Positions 28,998-39,711 of a stretch of DNA of 64,000 bases are shown here, in pieces; within the stretch, counting starts at the first letter, position 1, and every line of letters begins with the position of its first letter. A program made the position numbers and the translations under genes. The notes under the pieces are model-generated. The model searched no databases and was not told where the DNA came from. It worked only from the letters and a program-made list of their open reading frames with translations. This DNA is from DASPHG01 sp963849605 (GTDB lineage: Bacteria > Actinomycetota > Thermoleophilia > Solirubrobacterales > Thermoleophilaceae), in NCBI GenBank assembly GCA_963849605.1, contig CAWKHX010000002.1:682001-746000 (forward strand), given 5' to 3'.

Positions 28998-30121
28998 CTA
29001 CTCGGCGGGGCCAATCTCGAGCCGGATGGTCGGGCCGATGTCGATCTTCGCGGGGACCTCATCGAGGGAGTGGTCCACGTAGCGCGGCAGCGCGGCCGCG
29101 AACTCCGCCGCGTCGCGGTGCGTGTCCCAGCGCCAGGCGAGGTCGAGCACGCTCTTCCCGTCCCGCTGCCACAGGTCGTAGCGACCGCCGCCCCATCCGT
29201 CGGCGGCGCGCGCGGCGCGCACTGGGGAGTCGGAGGTGCGCAGGATCTCGGCGGTGTCGAACTCCCCAATCGTCCCGTGGGCAGCTCGCTTCCAGCCAGG
29301 CCCCGGCGCCCCCTCGGGCTCAACCGGCAGCGGCGGTTCGCCCGCCCGGTACTTCGCCGGATGCAGGATCTGCTCCGTCGAGACCGGGCCCTTGCCGCGC
29401 AGAGCGGCGTTCGCCGGCCCCCATGTCCCGATCGCGTCGACGAATCGCGCGCCGGCCGCATACGGGAAGAGCAGCGAGTGCTGCATGTACGGAGGCAGGT
29501 TGCTCGAGCTACCGAGCAGGTCCGTCAGCGCGAGCTGGTCGAGAAAGTCGTCTCGCTTGGCAAAGCCGCCGGTCAGGTAGCGGCCGGCGTAGTCGGCCAT
29601 CGCGATCGTCGCGGTTCCCTCGACGAGCGCGGTGTGCGCAGTCCGCTCGTCGTCGAGGCCCGACTCCTGGTCGAGGTCGAAGTGCTGGTCCTCGAGGGCG
29701 TGCGTCAGCTCGTGCGCGAGCGTGATCTCGCCCGCCGTGCCGCCGCTCGCGCCCTCCACGAGCGTCATCTCCTTGGTGTGGTCGTCGTAGAAGCCGGCGA
29801 CCTCCTCGCCGAAGATCGTCCCGGCCAGCTCGCGCACGTCGGACGCCTCCGGCAGCAGCCCGAGCAGCGTGAGGATCTCCTCGTCGGCGGCGCGCCGCTT
29901 CTCCGGGTACTCCGCGTCGAGCTCCGCGAGGCCCTCCTCACGGGCCTCGTCGGCGGTGACCGTGCGCACCGGCGGGATGCGCTCGAACCGGAGTCTGCGG
30001 ACCTTTTCGAGCCGGTGCGCGACGCGCTCGACGTCGAGCGTCGGACTCTGCGAGGGTCGTCTCGGTCTGATCGTCTGACCGCCTGTGTGAGCACGCCGAC
30101 GCCGAACAGCGCGGCGATCAT
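28998..30121 (-). CDS. Membrane-anchored HExxH metallopeptidase-like protein (apparent frameshift near N-terminus)
   Basis: From ATG 30121 a short hydrophobic anchor reads IAALFGVGVLT, then the frame breaks near 30089-30095. After the break the chain continues TLDVERVAHRLEKVRRLRF and is intact to the end, about 370 residues in all. The zinc motif is LAHELTHALEDQHFDL (HExxH), with EGTATIAMADYAG as the likely third-ligand region. This break needs one missing base or two extra, unlike the others in the window. The active site faces outward if the anchor is real. Substrate unknown. Confidence 0.72.
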
Positions 30122-30144
30122 CAGGACGATGAGCGTCTCGGGCT

Positions 30145-30905
30145 TCAGCTCAGCGCTGCGAGGACCGCGTCGAGCTCGGCCACGACGTCGCCCGCGAGCT
30201 TGACCTCGGCCTCGCCGTCATACGGAGTGCGGCCCTGCGTCACGAGCGCGATCTGTCCGCCCTTGTCGAGGGTGAGGCCGGGCAGCCCCGCCACGGGGTA
30301 GACCTCGAGCGAAGAGCCGATGCAGACCATGAGGTCGGCTTCGGCGGCGAGCGCAGTCGCGTCCGCCATCGCGTCCTCGGGCAGCATCTCGCCGAACAGC
30401 ACGACGTTCGGCTTCAGCGGCGTTATGCAGGTGGAGCACTCCGGCGTGGGCGTGCCTCCGGCGAGCATCTCGCTGACCTTGTCGTAGCCGACCTTGCCGC
30501 CGCACATCTCGCAGATGCACCACTCGATCGATCCATGGACCTCGATCACGTTCTCGGAGCCCGCGGCGCGGTGGAGGCGGTCGATGTTCTGCGTGATCAC
30601 GCCGCGCACGACGCCGCGGCGTTCGAGCTCGGCGACCACGTCGTGCGCCGCGTTCGGCTGGATCTCGGAGAGCATCGCGAAGCGCTGGCCGTAGAAGGTC
30701 CAGAACTCGTCCGGCGAGCTGCGGAACGCGTCGATGTGCGCGACCTTCATCGGGTCGACCTTCTCCCAGAGGCCCTTGCCGGGAGTCCGGAAGTCCGGGA
30801 TGCCCGAGGGCACCGAGATCCCCGCGCCAGTCAGGACGACGGCCCGCTCCGCCTGGCCCAGGAGGTCGGCGAGGCGGCCCGCGTCGGTAGAGGTGGCGGA
30901 GGGCG

Positions 30906-30909
<4 letters not shown>
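30145..30909 (-). CDS. NAD-dependent protein deacylase, sirtuin family
   Basis: 254 residues from a GTG that overlaps the upstream stop (GTGA). VVLTGAGISVPSGIPDFRTPG is the NAD-binding motif, TQNIDRLH the NID motif and HGSIEW the catalytic His. A four-cysteine zinc site is CEMC and CSTC, 25-30 residues apart. It removes acyl groups from lysines. Placement directly after the acyl-CoA genes suggests control of fatty-acid enzymes; that is inference. Confidence 0.93.
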
Positions 30910-31986
<1,077 letters not shown>

Positions 31987-32003
<17 letters not shown>

Positions 32004-32862
32004 AGAAGCCCTTTCCGGTCTTCTGGCCGAGGTTCCCCGCCTCGACCAGCTCCTTCATGCCTGAGTGGACGTAGAAGCGGTCGCCATAGCTCTCCCTCAG
32101 GTGCTCGGCGACATGGAGCACCGTGTCGAGGCCGAGCAGGTCGGTGAGGAAGAACGGCCCCATCGGCACGGTCTTCGACTCCTGGACGATCCTGTCGATC
32201 TCCTTGACGTCGATGCCCTCCTCCTCCTGGACCCGCCAGACCTCGGATACGGAGGAGTTGAGGATCCGGTTGACCACGAAGCCCGGCGCCTCGCCGCACT
32301 TGATCGGCGTCTTCTTGACCTGCTGCGCGAAGTTGGCCGCCACCTGGACCGTCTCGGGCGAGGTCTCGTCGCCCTCGATCACCTCGATCAGCCGCATCAT
32401 CGACGCGGGGTAGAAGAAGTGGAAGCCGACGACCTTGTCCGGCCGGCTCGTGGCCTCGCCCATCTCGCTGATCGACAGCGCCGAGGTGTTCGACGACAGG
32501 ATCGCGTGGCCGGGCGTGACGGCATCGAGCTCGGCGAACACCGCCTGCTTGATCTGCATGCGCTCCGGGACGGCCTCGACGACGAAGTCGACATCGCCGA
32601 AGCCCGCGTACTCGGTCGTGCCGGTGATGCGGCCGACGATCTCCTCGGCCTGCTTGTCGGCCTCCTCCTGGCTGATCTTCTCCTTCTTGACGAGCCCGCC
32701 GAGCTGGGCCTGCGTCACCTGCTGTGCCTTCTCGAGGCCCTGGTCGACGAACTTCTGCTCGACGTCCTTGAGGACGACGTCGACGCCGGAGGACGCGATC
32801 ACCTGGGCGATCTCTCCGCCCATCGTGCCGGCGCCCACTACGGCAGCTTTGAATACGTACAT
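31987..32862 (-). CDS. 3-hydroxyacyl-CoA dehydrogenase
   Basis: NAD-dependent oxidation of 3-hydroxyacyl-CoA. 291 residues: VVGAGTMGGEIAQVIASSG is the NAD fold, ILSSNTSALSISEM and HFFYPASMM hold the catalytic Ser/His region, and PGFVVNRILN leads into the C-terminal domain ending GLGQKTGKGFYEH-like. The C-terminal domain recurs at the start of the next gene. Upstream is the SRPBCC/PadR pair. Confidence 0.93.
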
Positions 32863-32898
32863 ACGGTCGGTTCCTCCGTGGTAGCGGCCCGCGGCAGG

Positions 32899-33354
32899 CT
32901 ACAGCGCCGCCTCTTCAGCCGCTTCGGTCGCGAAGCGGGCGAGCGTGCGGTGCAGCGCCTGGGTCAGGGAGCGGCGAATGAACAGGACGTCCGCGAGCGC
33001 CCGCAGTGGGCCGCCCTTCGCCAGCTCGTAGTCGAGCCGGAGCTCGACCCGCGTGCGCCCGTCCTCGGCCCGTGCGAACGAGGTGAGCTGGATCCCGCTC
33101 AGGGCGTCCTCGAAGACACGCGTCTCGAACCGAGCCGAGGGCTCGGCGACCGTGACCTTCTCGGTCACGCGCCCGCGCCCGCCCGGCGTCGAAGCCCAGA
33201 CGACCTTGGCGCCCCTTGTGGGCCAGTCGGGGCTCCGTTCGACGACGTTCGAGAAGCCCTCGACGAAGGTTGGCCAGCGGCGCAGATCGGTCCAGAGCGC
33301 CCAGGCATGACCCGGATCGAGCTCGACGTGCCGCACCGCGCTAGTTACCCCCAT
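32899..33354 (-). CDS. SRPBCC family protein
   Basis: 151 residues with a START/Bet v1-like fold: VELDPGHAWALWTDLRRWPTFVEGFSNV, then VTEKVTVAEPSARFETRVFED and a long C-terminal helix (RRSLTQALHRTLARFA). It probably binds a hydrophobic ligand. It overlaps the PadR regulator by 14 bp and so may serve as its partner or target; the ligand is unknown. Confidence 0.83.
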   Translation of the reverse strand: MGVTSAVRHVELDPGHAWALWTDLRRWPTFVEGFSNVVERSPDWPTRGAKVVWASTPGGRGRVTEKVTVAEPSARFETRVFEDALSGIQLTSFARAEDGRTRVELRLDYELAKGGPLRALADVLFIRRSLTQALHRTLARFATEAAEEAAL

Positions 33355-33811
33355 ACACCTCCCGCACGATCTCGTCTATCGAACGGCCGACTGAGTCTAG
33401 GAAGGGACGCACGTCCTTGCGCAGGCGCCTGTACTCCTTCTTGCCCTCGGCCGTGAGCGAGTAGTAGCGGCGGCTGCGCCGCTCCGGGTGCTCCCAACGG
33501 CCCTCGACAAGGCCGCGGCTCTCGAGCTGGCGGAGCAGCGGGTACATCGTGTTCGGGTTCACCGACAGCACGCCGGCCGTGAGCTCGGAGATGCGGTCCA
33601 TGAGCTGGTTCCCATACGAGGGACCGCCGGCCATGACGTGCATGACGAGCAGCGGGAGCACCTCGCGCCTGCGCAGCTCCCCGGTGAAGGGGTCCCCCGG
33701 TCCCTGCCGCCTGCGAACGGGCTCACTTACGGCAGCCTGGGCGTCGGCGAGCGTTGTCGTCTCCGCGACGGCGCGCCGGGTGGCGCCGCGAGGCTTGCGC
33801 TGAGCGGCCAC
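33341..33811 (-). CDS. PadR family transcriptional regulator
   Basis: 156 residues. An unusual N-terminal extension of about 40 residues (basic, Ala-rich) precedes the winged helix: VLPLLVMHVMAGGPSYGNQLMDRI, PNTMYPLLRQLESRGLVEG and RRYYSLTAEGKKEYRRL. A short C-terminal helix follows. PadR proteins usually repress nearby genes in response to small aromatic or other ligands. The coupled SRPBCC gene is the obvious candidate target. Confidence 0.9.
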   Translation of the reverse strand: MAAQRKPRGATRRAVAETTTLADAQAAVSEPVRRRQGPGDPFTGELRRREVLPLLVMHVMAGGPSYGNQLMDRISELTAGVLSVNPNTMYPLLRQLESRGLVEGRWEHPERRSRRYYSLTAEGKKEYRRLRKDVRPFLDSVGRSIDEIVREVYGGN

Positions 33812-33826
33812 GGGCGGATCGTAGGC

Positions 33827-34036
33827 CTACGCCCGCGCTCCCACCTTCCCGACCGCTCCCCGCAGGCCGACGCAGCCGATGCACGCCACACAGCCGACAC
33901 AGTCGACGCACCCAAGGCACGCGACGCACGCGACGCAGTTCGCGGTCGCCGCGCTGACCAGTATCCCGGCGCTGGTGACGGTCGCGGCGGACCCCACGAC
34001 ACCGGCGCTGGCGACGGTGCCGGCCGAGCCGATCAC
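33827..34036 (-). CDS. Repetitive Cys-rich protein (12-residue and 3-residue repeats)
   Basis: From GTG 34036 the frame gives 69 residues, but the same pattern continues upstream in frame to about 34136 (AAIEENAASTGLTGATAAV) without a standard start. Four near-identical 12-residue units read ASAGVVGSAGTV, ASAGVIGSAGTV, ASAGVVGSAATV and TSAGILVSAATA, an underlying six-residue period. Then come triplets of the form Cys-x-x (CVACVACLGCVDCVG, CVACIGCVG). The regular spacing fits a beta-helix or solenoid, possibly metal-binding or disulfide-stapled. Function unknown. It lies between the RTX lipoprotein and PadR on one strand. Confidence 0.6.
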   Translation of the reverse strand: MIGSAGTVASAGVVGSAATVTSAGILVSAATANCVACVACLGCVDCVGCVACIGCVGLRGAVGKVGARA

Positions 34037-34145
34037 ACCGGCGCTCGCGACCGTCCCCGCCGAACCGACGACTCCCGCGCTCGCGACCGCGGCGGTCGCG
34101 CCGGTCAGACCCGTGCTTGCGGCGTTCTCCTCGATGGCGGCGAGC

Positions 34146-34826
34146 CTAACGCCGCACGAAGGTGGTGAAGCCGCTGTGGACGTCCGGCCCGCCGCGCAGC
34201 GTGACGCGGAAGTAGCTGCCCGCTCTCAAGCGCTCCTCGCCGAGTGCGGTGAGAGTGGCGGTGATCGCGCCCGGCTGTCCGCCGGCCACCTGGAAGCGGC
34301 CGCGGCCGAGCACCTTGCGGTCCGTCGGCGTCGCCAGGTCGATCGTGCCGGCACAGGTCTCCGGACAGGTGCCCTCGAACTCGACGGTGCGGCCGGTCAG
34401 CGTGGGCTCGACCGAGACCTTGTTGTTGTACGGCTCGCCGGGAGGCAGGTCGCGCCAGGCCGCCTCCTCGCAGCCCGGCAACAGCTGGTCGCGCGTGTCC
34501 GGCTCGGCGACGAAGTCCGCGCCCTCGCCGCAGTCGATCACGTCGACCGCGTCGTCTTCGTCCGCCAAAAATGTGTCGTCGCCGTCGCCGCCGTAGAGGA
34601 AGTCCGCGTCCTCGCCGCCGGTGATCTCGTCGTTGCCCGCCCCCGCCTCGACGACGTCCTCCCCCGCGCCCGCGTCGAGGACATCGTCGCCGTCCGTCCC
34701 GGTGAGCTTGTCGTCGCCCGTGCCACCGGTGATCGTGTCGGACCCATCACCGCCGCCGCATCCGCCGAGGGCGATCGCCAGCGCAGCGATGACGACGAGC
34801 GGGCGCACCCTACGAGGATGCCTCAT
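34146..34826 (-). CDS. Lipoprotein with RTX-type calcium-binding repeats
   Basis: 226 residues from ATG 34826. The signal peptide ends in the lipobox LGGC. Immediately after the Cys come about seven nonapeptides of the RTX kind (GGDGSDTIT, GGTGDDKLT, GTDGDDVLD, GGDGDDTFL), which form a calcium-loaded beta-roll. The C-terminal half is a separate beta-rich domain with two Cys in GTCPETCAGT. It is likely tethered to the outer face of the membrane. It overlaps the LtrA gene end by 17 bp. Confidence 0.82.
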   Translation of the reverse strand: MRHPRRVRPLVVIAALAIALGGCGGGDGSDTITGGTGDDKLTGTDGDDVLDAGAGEDVVEAGAGNDEITGGEDADFLYGGDGDDTFLADEDDAVDVIDCGEGADFVAEPDTRDQLLPGCEEAAWRDLPPGEPYNNKVSVEPTLTGRTVEFEGTCPETCAGTIDLATPTDRKVLGRGRFQVAGGQPGAITATLTALGEERLRAGSYFRVTLRGGPDVHSGFTTFVRR

Positions 34827-35958
34827 GCGCGTGGCCCGCGTGCCGTAGGCGGGCACGGCCCTCGCCGTAGCTACGCGTCTCGACCACGATCAGGAGCCAG
34901 GCGAGCGTCGCGACCAAGGTGACCGTGGCGAGCGCCGGGATCTCCGTCGCGACCGGGAGGAACGCGAGCAGGACCACGGCCAGGCCGGTGCGGCGCGTGT
35001 TGATCGTGTGGATGTGGCGGTACCGGAAGGACACGTGGGCGAGGAGGTAGGCCGCCAGCCCGCCGAGCAGCGCGAACGCCGCCACCGTCTTCAGCGGCTC
35101 GTCCACATCTACGAGCGTCTTCTTCATCCCGAGTGCGACGAGCACGATGCCCGCGACCATCGGGAAGTGGAGGTAGGAGTACGAGTCGCGCGCCATCTCG
35201 TTTTGCACGCGCCCCGGTGGCGCGCGCTCGAGCCGCCGCGCCGCGACCAGGGCCACCACGTCGAAATAGAGCCACCACATCGCGGCGGCCAGGCCGACCC
35301 CGACGACGGCGGCCGCGCCCTGGCCGAAGCTGAGCTCGCCGCCGACCCCCACCCCGATCGCAACGATCGACTCGCCGAGCGCGATGATCACGATCAGCCC
35401 GTGGCGCTCGGCGAAGTGGGCGGGCACGAGCCGCCAGCCCTCGCTCCCGAAGAAGTAGGGACCCGCCATGTCGAGCACGAGCGCCACGGCCCATACCGCG
35501 GCCTGCGCGCCGGGGTCGAGAAAAGACCCGCCTACGAGGATTCCAACGCCGACCGTGGTGCTCGCGGCGAGCGTCAGCACCGAGTGGCGCAACACCGGCG
35601 CGTCGCGGCTCGCGAGCATGAAGAGCCCGATCTGGCCGTAGCGGACGGCGGCGTACGCGAGCGCGAACTCAAGCGCCAGCCCGCCGAAGGCCCTCGGCAC
35701 GGCGAGCGCGACGATCAGCATCGCCGCCATCGCGGCGAAGATCACGAGCCGGACCGAGTCGTCCTCGGGGTCCACGACGCTCGTGATCCACGAGTAGCCG
35801 ACCCACGCCCACCACAGCAGCCCGAGCACGAGCAGGCCCTTCCCCATGCCGCCCCAGCTCGGATGGTCCGACATGAGTTGCGTGCATTGCGTCAGCGCGA
35901 GCACGAAGACGAGGTCGAAGAAGAGCTCGAGCGGCGAGACCTGCTCGCCCTCGCGCAT
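34810..35958 (-). CDS. Low temperature requirement protein A (LtrA) family membrane protein
   Basis: 382 residues from ATG 35958, about ten to twelve transmembrane helices. SPLELFFDLVFVLALTQ is the family signature, and FAERHGLIVIIALGESIVAIGVG the central one. The longer frame upstream to 36042 runs through a terminator hairpin, so I prefer the internal ATG. Function in bacteria is not settled. Confidence 0.87.
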   Translation of the reverse strand: MREGEQVSPLELFFDLVFVLALTQCTQLMSDHPSWGGMGKGLLVLGLLWWAWVGYSWITSVVDPEDDSVRLVIFAAMAAMLIVALAVPRAFGGLALEFALAYAAVRYGQIGLFMLASRDAPVLRHSVLTLAASTTVGVGILVGGSFLDPGAQAAVWAVALVLDMAGPYFFGSEGWRLVPAHFAERHGLIVIIALGESIVAIGVGVGGELSFGQGAAAVVGVGLAAAMWWLYFDVVALVAARRLERAPPGRVQNEMARDSYSYLHFPMVAGIVLVALGMKKTLVDVDEPLKTVAAFALLGGLAAYLLAHVSFRYRHIHTINTRRTGLAVVLLAFLPVATEIPALATVTLVATLAWLLIVVETRSYGEGRARLRHAGHAHEASS

Positions 35959-36009
35959 GGCCGCCGTCAGGCGGCGCCGCTGTCCGGTCTGTGCCTCCAC
36001 CTCAACGAG

Positions 36010-36036
36010 AAAGGGCCGCCTCGCGGCGACCCTTTC
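36010..36036 (-). terminator. Probable terminator of the acyl-CoA dehydrogenase gene
   Basis: On the minus strand GAAAGGGTCGCC-GCGA-GGCGGCCCTTTC folds into a strong hairpin 26-50 bases after the dehydrogenase stop, followed by TCGTT rather than a full U-run. It also lies just upstream of the preferred LtrA start. Confidence 0.65.
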
Positions 36037-36061
36037 AAACACTCGCCTGTTGGCGCTAAGC

Positions 36062-37246
<1,185 letters not shown>

Positions 37247-37257
37247 TTAGACGCTCC

Positions 37258-37275
37258 TGATTGATTCGTCAGTCA
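37258..37275. promoter_or_regulatory. TetR-family-type operator upstream of the acyl-CoA dehydrogenase gene
   Basis: TGATTGATTCGTCAGTCA is an 18-bp dyad of the form TGAxTGA-N4-TCAxTCA, perfectly symmetric at the TGA/TCA positions. It starts 11 bp upstream of the start codon. This is the size and shape bound by TetR regulators of fatty-acid catabolism (FadR/PaaR/PsrA kinds). The regulator cannot be named; the only TetR gene in the window is 16 kb away. Confidence 0.55.
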
Positions 37276-37304
37276 AAGTTTGCTCCAGGAAGGGTACCGA
37301 AGCC

Positions 37305-37442
37305 TCAGCCAAGCAGCAATCGGATGCAGAGCCAGACGCCGAACCCGATCGCCGCGACGGACAGCAGCACGAGCCCGAGCTGCTCCGGGAACACGGCCGG
37401 GCGGCTCGGCGCCATCGTCTTCCGCCGCAGCCTCGACCACAT
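37305..37442 (-). CDS. Very small single-pass membrane protein
   Basis: 45 residues from ATG 37442: a basic N-terminus (MWSRLRRKTMAPSRP) and one transmembrane helix (LGLVLLSVAAIGFGVWLCI). It is divergent from the membrane protein at 37464 with 21 bp between starts. Charge and helix layout are sensible for a real micro-protein, but the short length limits confidence. An internal Met ten residues in is an alternative start. Confidence 0.4.
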   Translation of the reverse strand: MWSRLRRKTMAPSRPAVFPEQLGLVLLSVAAIGFGVWLCIRLLLG

Positions 37443-37463
37443 GGGGTCACACTGTAAGCGGCA

Positions 37464-37895
37464 GTGGAAGAGAGCTTTGGCACCGTCGTGATCATCCTCG
37501 CGGTCGTCGCCGGGCTGGTCGCCGCTTTCGTGTACGTCGGCTCCGGCCGGCTGTACGACGGGATCGGGAAGGGCGCGTTCTCGCTCGACCAGCCCGACCG
37601 CCCGAAGGGGCCGCAGCCCGGCAGCGCCGCCTACGACGCGGAGGCCGAGGCGGAGACGCGCCAAATGCTCGAGGCGAAGTCGGCACTGCGGGTGGCGCGG
37701 GGCGAGGAGCCGCTCGACATCGAGGCGGAGTACGCCGCGCTCACGGCCCCGAGCGCCGTGGGTCGTGACGAAGCGCTCCTCGACGAGGTGCGCCAGCTCG
37801 TGATCGCAAAGAACGAGCGCCGGGCGCGGCGGGGCGAGCCGCCGCTCGACGTCGAGGAAGAGGTCGACAGACAGCTGCGAGACCTGGGAGCCTGA
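37464..37895 (+). CDS. Single-pass membrane protein of unknown function
   Basis: 143 residues from GTG 37464. One N-terminal helix (VVIILAVVAGLVAAFVYVG) is followed by a charged cytoplasmic part with long helices and two similar segments, ALRVARGEEPLDIEAE and NERRARRGEPPLDVEEE, a short internal repeat of the form R-x-A-R-x-G-E-x-P-L-D-x-E. No catalytic motif. The monooxygenase-fold gene starts 5 bp later. Confidence 0.7.
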   Translation: MEESFGTVVIILAVVAGLVAAFVYVGSGRLYDGIGKGAFSLDQPDRPKGPQPGSAAYDAEAEAETRQMLEAKSALRVARGEEPLDIEAEYAALTAPSAVGRDEALLDEVRQLVIAKNERRARRGEPPLDVEEEVDRQLRDLGA

Positions 37896-37899
37896 GGGC

Positions 37900-38217
37900 G
37901 TGGACGAGGTCACGGTCGTCGCGGTCGCGAAGGTCAAGCCCGAGCACGAGGAGCGCGCGCTCGAGCTGCTGCGGGGCGTGATCGAGGCGTCCCACGGCGA
38001 GGACGGCTGCGTCAAGTACACGCTGCACCGGTCCAAGAACGAGCCGGGCACGTTCAGCATCGTCGAGCGCTGGCGCTCGCAGGAGGACCTCGACGCGCAC
38101 TTCGGCAAGCCCCACATGGCGCCGATGCAGGAGGTGTTCGGCTACCTGGAAGAGCCGCCGACGATCCTCTTCTGTGAGCCTATGCCGGCCGGCGACGACG
38201 CGAAGGGGCTGCTCTAG
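37900..38217 (+). CDS. Antibiotic biosynthesis monooxygenase (ABM) domain protein
   Basis: 105 residues from a GTG. A dimeric ferredoxin-like fold: VTVVAVAKVKPEHEERALELL, CVKYTLHRSKNEPGTFSIVERW, SQEDLDAHFGKPHM. Related proteins are quinol monooxygenases of the YgiN kind or heme/aromatic oxygenases; substrate not readable. The stop overlaps the convergent aldo/keto reductase by 4 bp. Confidence 0.88.
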   Translation: MDEVTVVAVAKVKPEHEERALELLRGVIEASHGEDGCVKYTLHRSKNEPGTFSIVERWRSQEDLDAHFGKPHMAPMQEVFGYLEEPPTILFCEPMPAGDDAKGLL

Positions 38218-39335
38218 TGCGTCGGCACCAGGTCCTTATCGGGCTCGATCCCCCACCGGCCTGCCGCCTGCTCTAGCTCCGGCGTCAGCTCCCAGCGGTC
38301 GGGGAGCTCGGGGCCGTCGTGGTCGGGGACGCCGCCCTTCAGCTTCATGCAGCCCTTGTTGTTGCCGATCGAGGCGACGGTGGCGACCTCGTCGGGGCTC
38401 AACCGGATGTCGCGCGGCACGGCCGCGAGCTCGGCCCGCTTCGCCTCGATCGTCTTGGCGGCCTCGCCCGGCTCCTGGATCAGGGTCGGCACAACGCATT
38501 CGACGGGCTCGTGCGCGAGGTTCCACTGGCACGCGAGCTGGAGCGGCGTCAGGCCGTGCGCGGCGCCTACATGGCGCATCCGCTCGAGCTTCTCGCGCCC
38601 CTCCTCGACCCACCCGGCGGGCCGGAAGCTGCGGTGGTCGTGCTTCGGGAAGGGGTGCCCCGGCAGGACGTCGTCGTGGAACAGCCCGCCGTAGTCCACC
38701 ACGCGCGTGATCACGCGGACGTCCGCCTCGAGCGCCGCCGGCAGGCACATCTCGCCGGGCCAGGGCTCGAGCGGATTGAGGATGATCATCGCCCAGTCGA
38801 TCGCCTCGCCGAACCGCTCCAGGCACGCGATCAGATCGAGTGTGAAGCCGTTCGCCGGCCCGGGTGCCACGCCGATCGCACTTGCCAGGCCCTCGTCACG
38901 GAGTGCGCGCATGCCCTCCCACACGGCCTCGCTCGTGTACCCCTCCCGGTCCGGGTTGTGGAGCAGAAGTAGGTCGAACGACGTGAGGCCGCACCGGTCG
39001 AGCGAGCGCTCGGTCGCCATCCTCAGGTAGCCGCCGTAGTCGGTCCGCGTCTGGGTGAAGCGCGGGTAGCCCTTCGCGCCCTGCCGCTCCCCCTCGTAGA
39101 AGTCGTGGCCCACCGCGCCGGCCAGGAAGTACGAGTCGCGGTCGATCCCCTCGAGCGCGCGTGCCAGCAGCCGGTCGGCCTCGCCCTCCCCGTAGACGTC
39201 GGCCGTCAGAACGGTGCTGATGCCGTCCCCGGGGCGCAGCAGCGACACGAGCCGGTCCTCGTCGATCGGCTCGCCGAACCGCATGAATCGCCCGCCGCTC
39301 CAGGTCCCGATTGCAACGTGGTCTGGCTCCGTCAT
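38214..39335 (-). CDS. Aldo/keto reductase family protein
   Basis: 373 residues, TIM barrel. TVLTADVYGEGEADRLLARAL, YLRMATERSLDRCGLTSFDLLLLHNPD and EGMRALRDEGLASAIGVAPG follow the AKR pattern; LQLACQWNLAHEPVECVVPTLIQ is the C-terminal NADPH-binding part. The active-site Tyr and Lys are not in the standard spacing, so activity is uncertain. Substrate unknown. Confidence 0.82.
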   Translation of the reverse strand: MTEPDHVAIGTWSGGRFMRFGEPIDEDRLVSLLRPGDGISTVLTADVYGEGEADRLLARALEGIDRDSYFLAGAVGHDFYEGERQGAKGYPRFTQTRTDYGGYLRMATERSLDRCGLTSFDLLLLHNPDREGYTSEAVWEGMRALRDEGLASAIGVAPGPANGFTLDLIACLERFGEAIDWAMIILNPLEPWPGEMCLPAALEADVRVITRVVDYGGLFHDDVLPGHPFPKHDHRSFRPAGWVEEGREKLERMRHVGAAHGLTPLQLACQWNLAHEPVECVVPTLIQEPGEAAKTIEAKRAELAAVPRDIRLSPDEVATVASIGNNKGCMKLKGGVPDHDGPELPDRWELTPELEQAAGRWGIEPDKDLVPTH

Positions 39336-39355
39336 ATCGGGTATAGATAGCGCCG

Positions 39356-39700
39356 ATGGCAGAGCAGAGACGCTTCGAGCTCGAGGATCTCCTGATCCGG
39401 CCAGGCACGTACTTCAATCCCCAGACCGAGGTGATGGTGGTCGTCGACGACTCCCCGTCGATGGATGCCGAGATCTTCAACATGGAGGAGTTCGAGGGCG
39501 CCGACTGGGTGCTCGTCTCGGACGACCTGCCGCTCGACGAGCCTCAGCGCGACGAGCTGCTGGAGGAGTTCCAGTCCACCTACCACGGCGGGGACGGCCG
39601 CCGAGCGCTGACGGATGACGACGAGGACCTCGACTTGGACGAGGACGACGACGAGGACGACCTCGAGCCGGACGAAGACTTCGACGAAAACGCCGACTAG
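39356..39700 (+). CDS. Small protein with highly acidic C-terminal tail
   Basis: 114 residues. The first 75 form a compact-looking domain (FELEDLLIRPGTYFNPQTEVMVVVDDSPSMDAEIF, which also hints at a VWA-like DDSxS but is too short for that fold). The last 35 residues are almost all Asp, Glu, Leu and Pro (DLDLDEDDDEDDLEPDEDFDENAD). It is divergent from the aldo/keto reductase and 11 bp upstream of CaxA. A calcium-buffering or protein-binding tail beside a calcium antiporter is suggestive only. Confidence 0.7.
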   Translation: MAEQRRFELEDLLIRPGTYFNPQTEVMVVVDDSPSMDAEIFNMEEFEGADWVLVSDDLPLDEPQRDELLEEFQSTYHGGDGRRALTDDDEDLDLDEDDDEDDLEPDEDFDENAD

Positions 39701-39711
39701 GGTGCCGGGCC

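Noticed and set aside
33879..34922. 347-codon plus-strand frame with ALATVPAEP-type repeats
   Set aside because: It is the reverse of the Cys-repeat protein and of the RTX lipoprotein. The minus strand explains both regions better, with a lipobox and RTX repeats.
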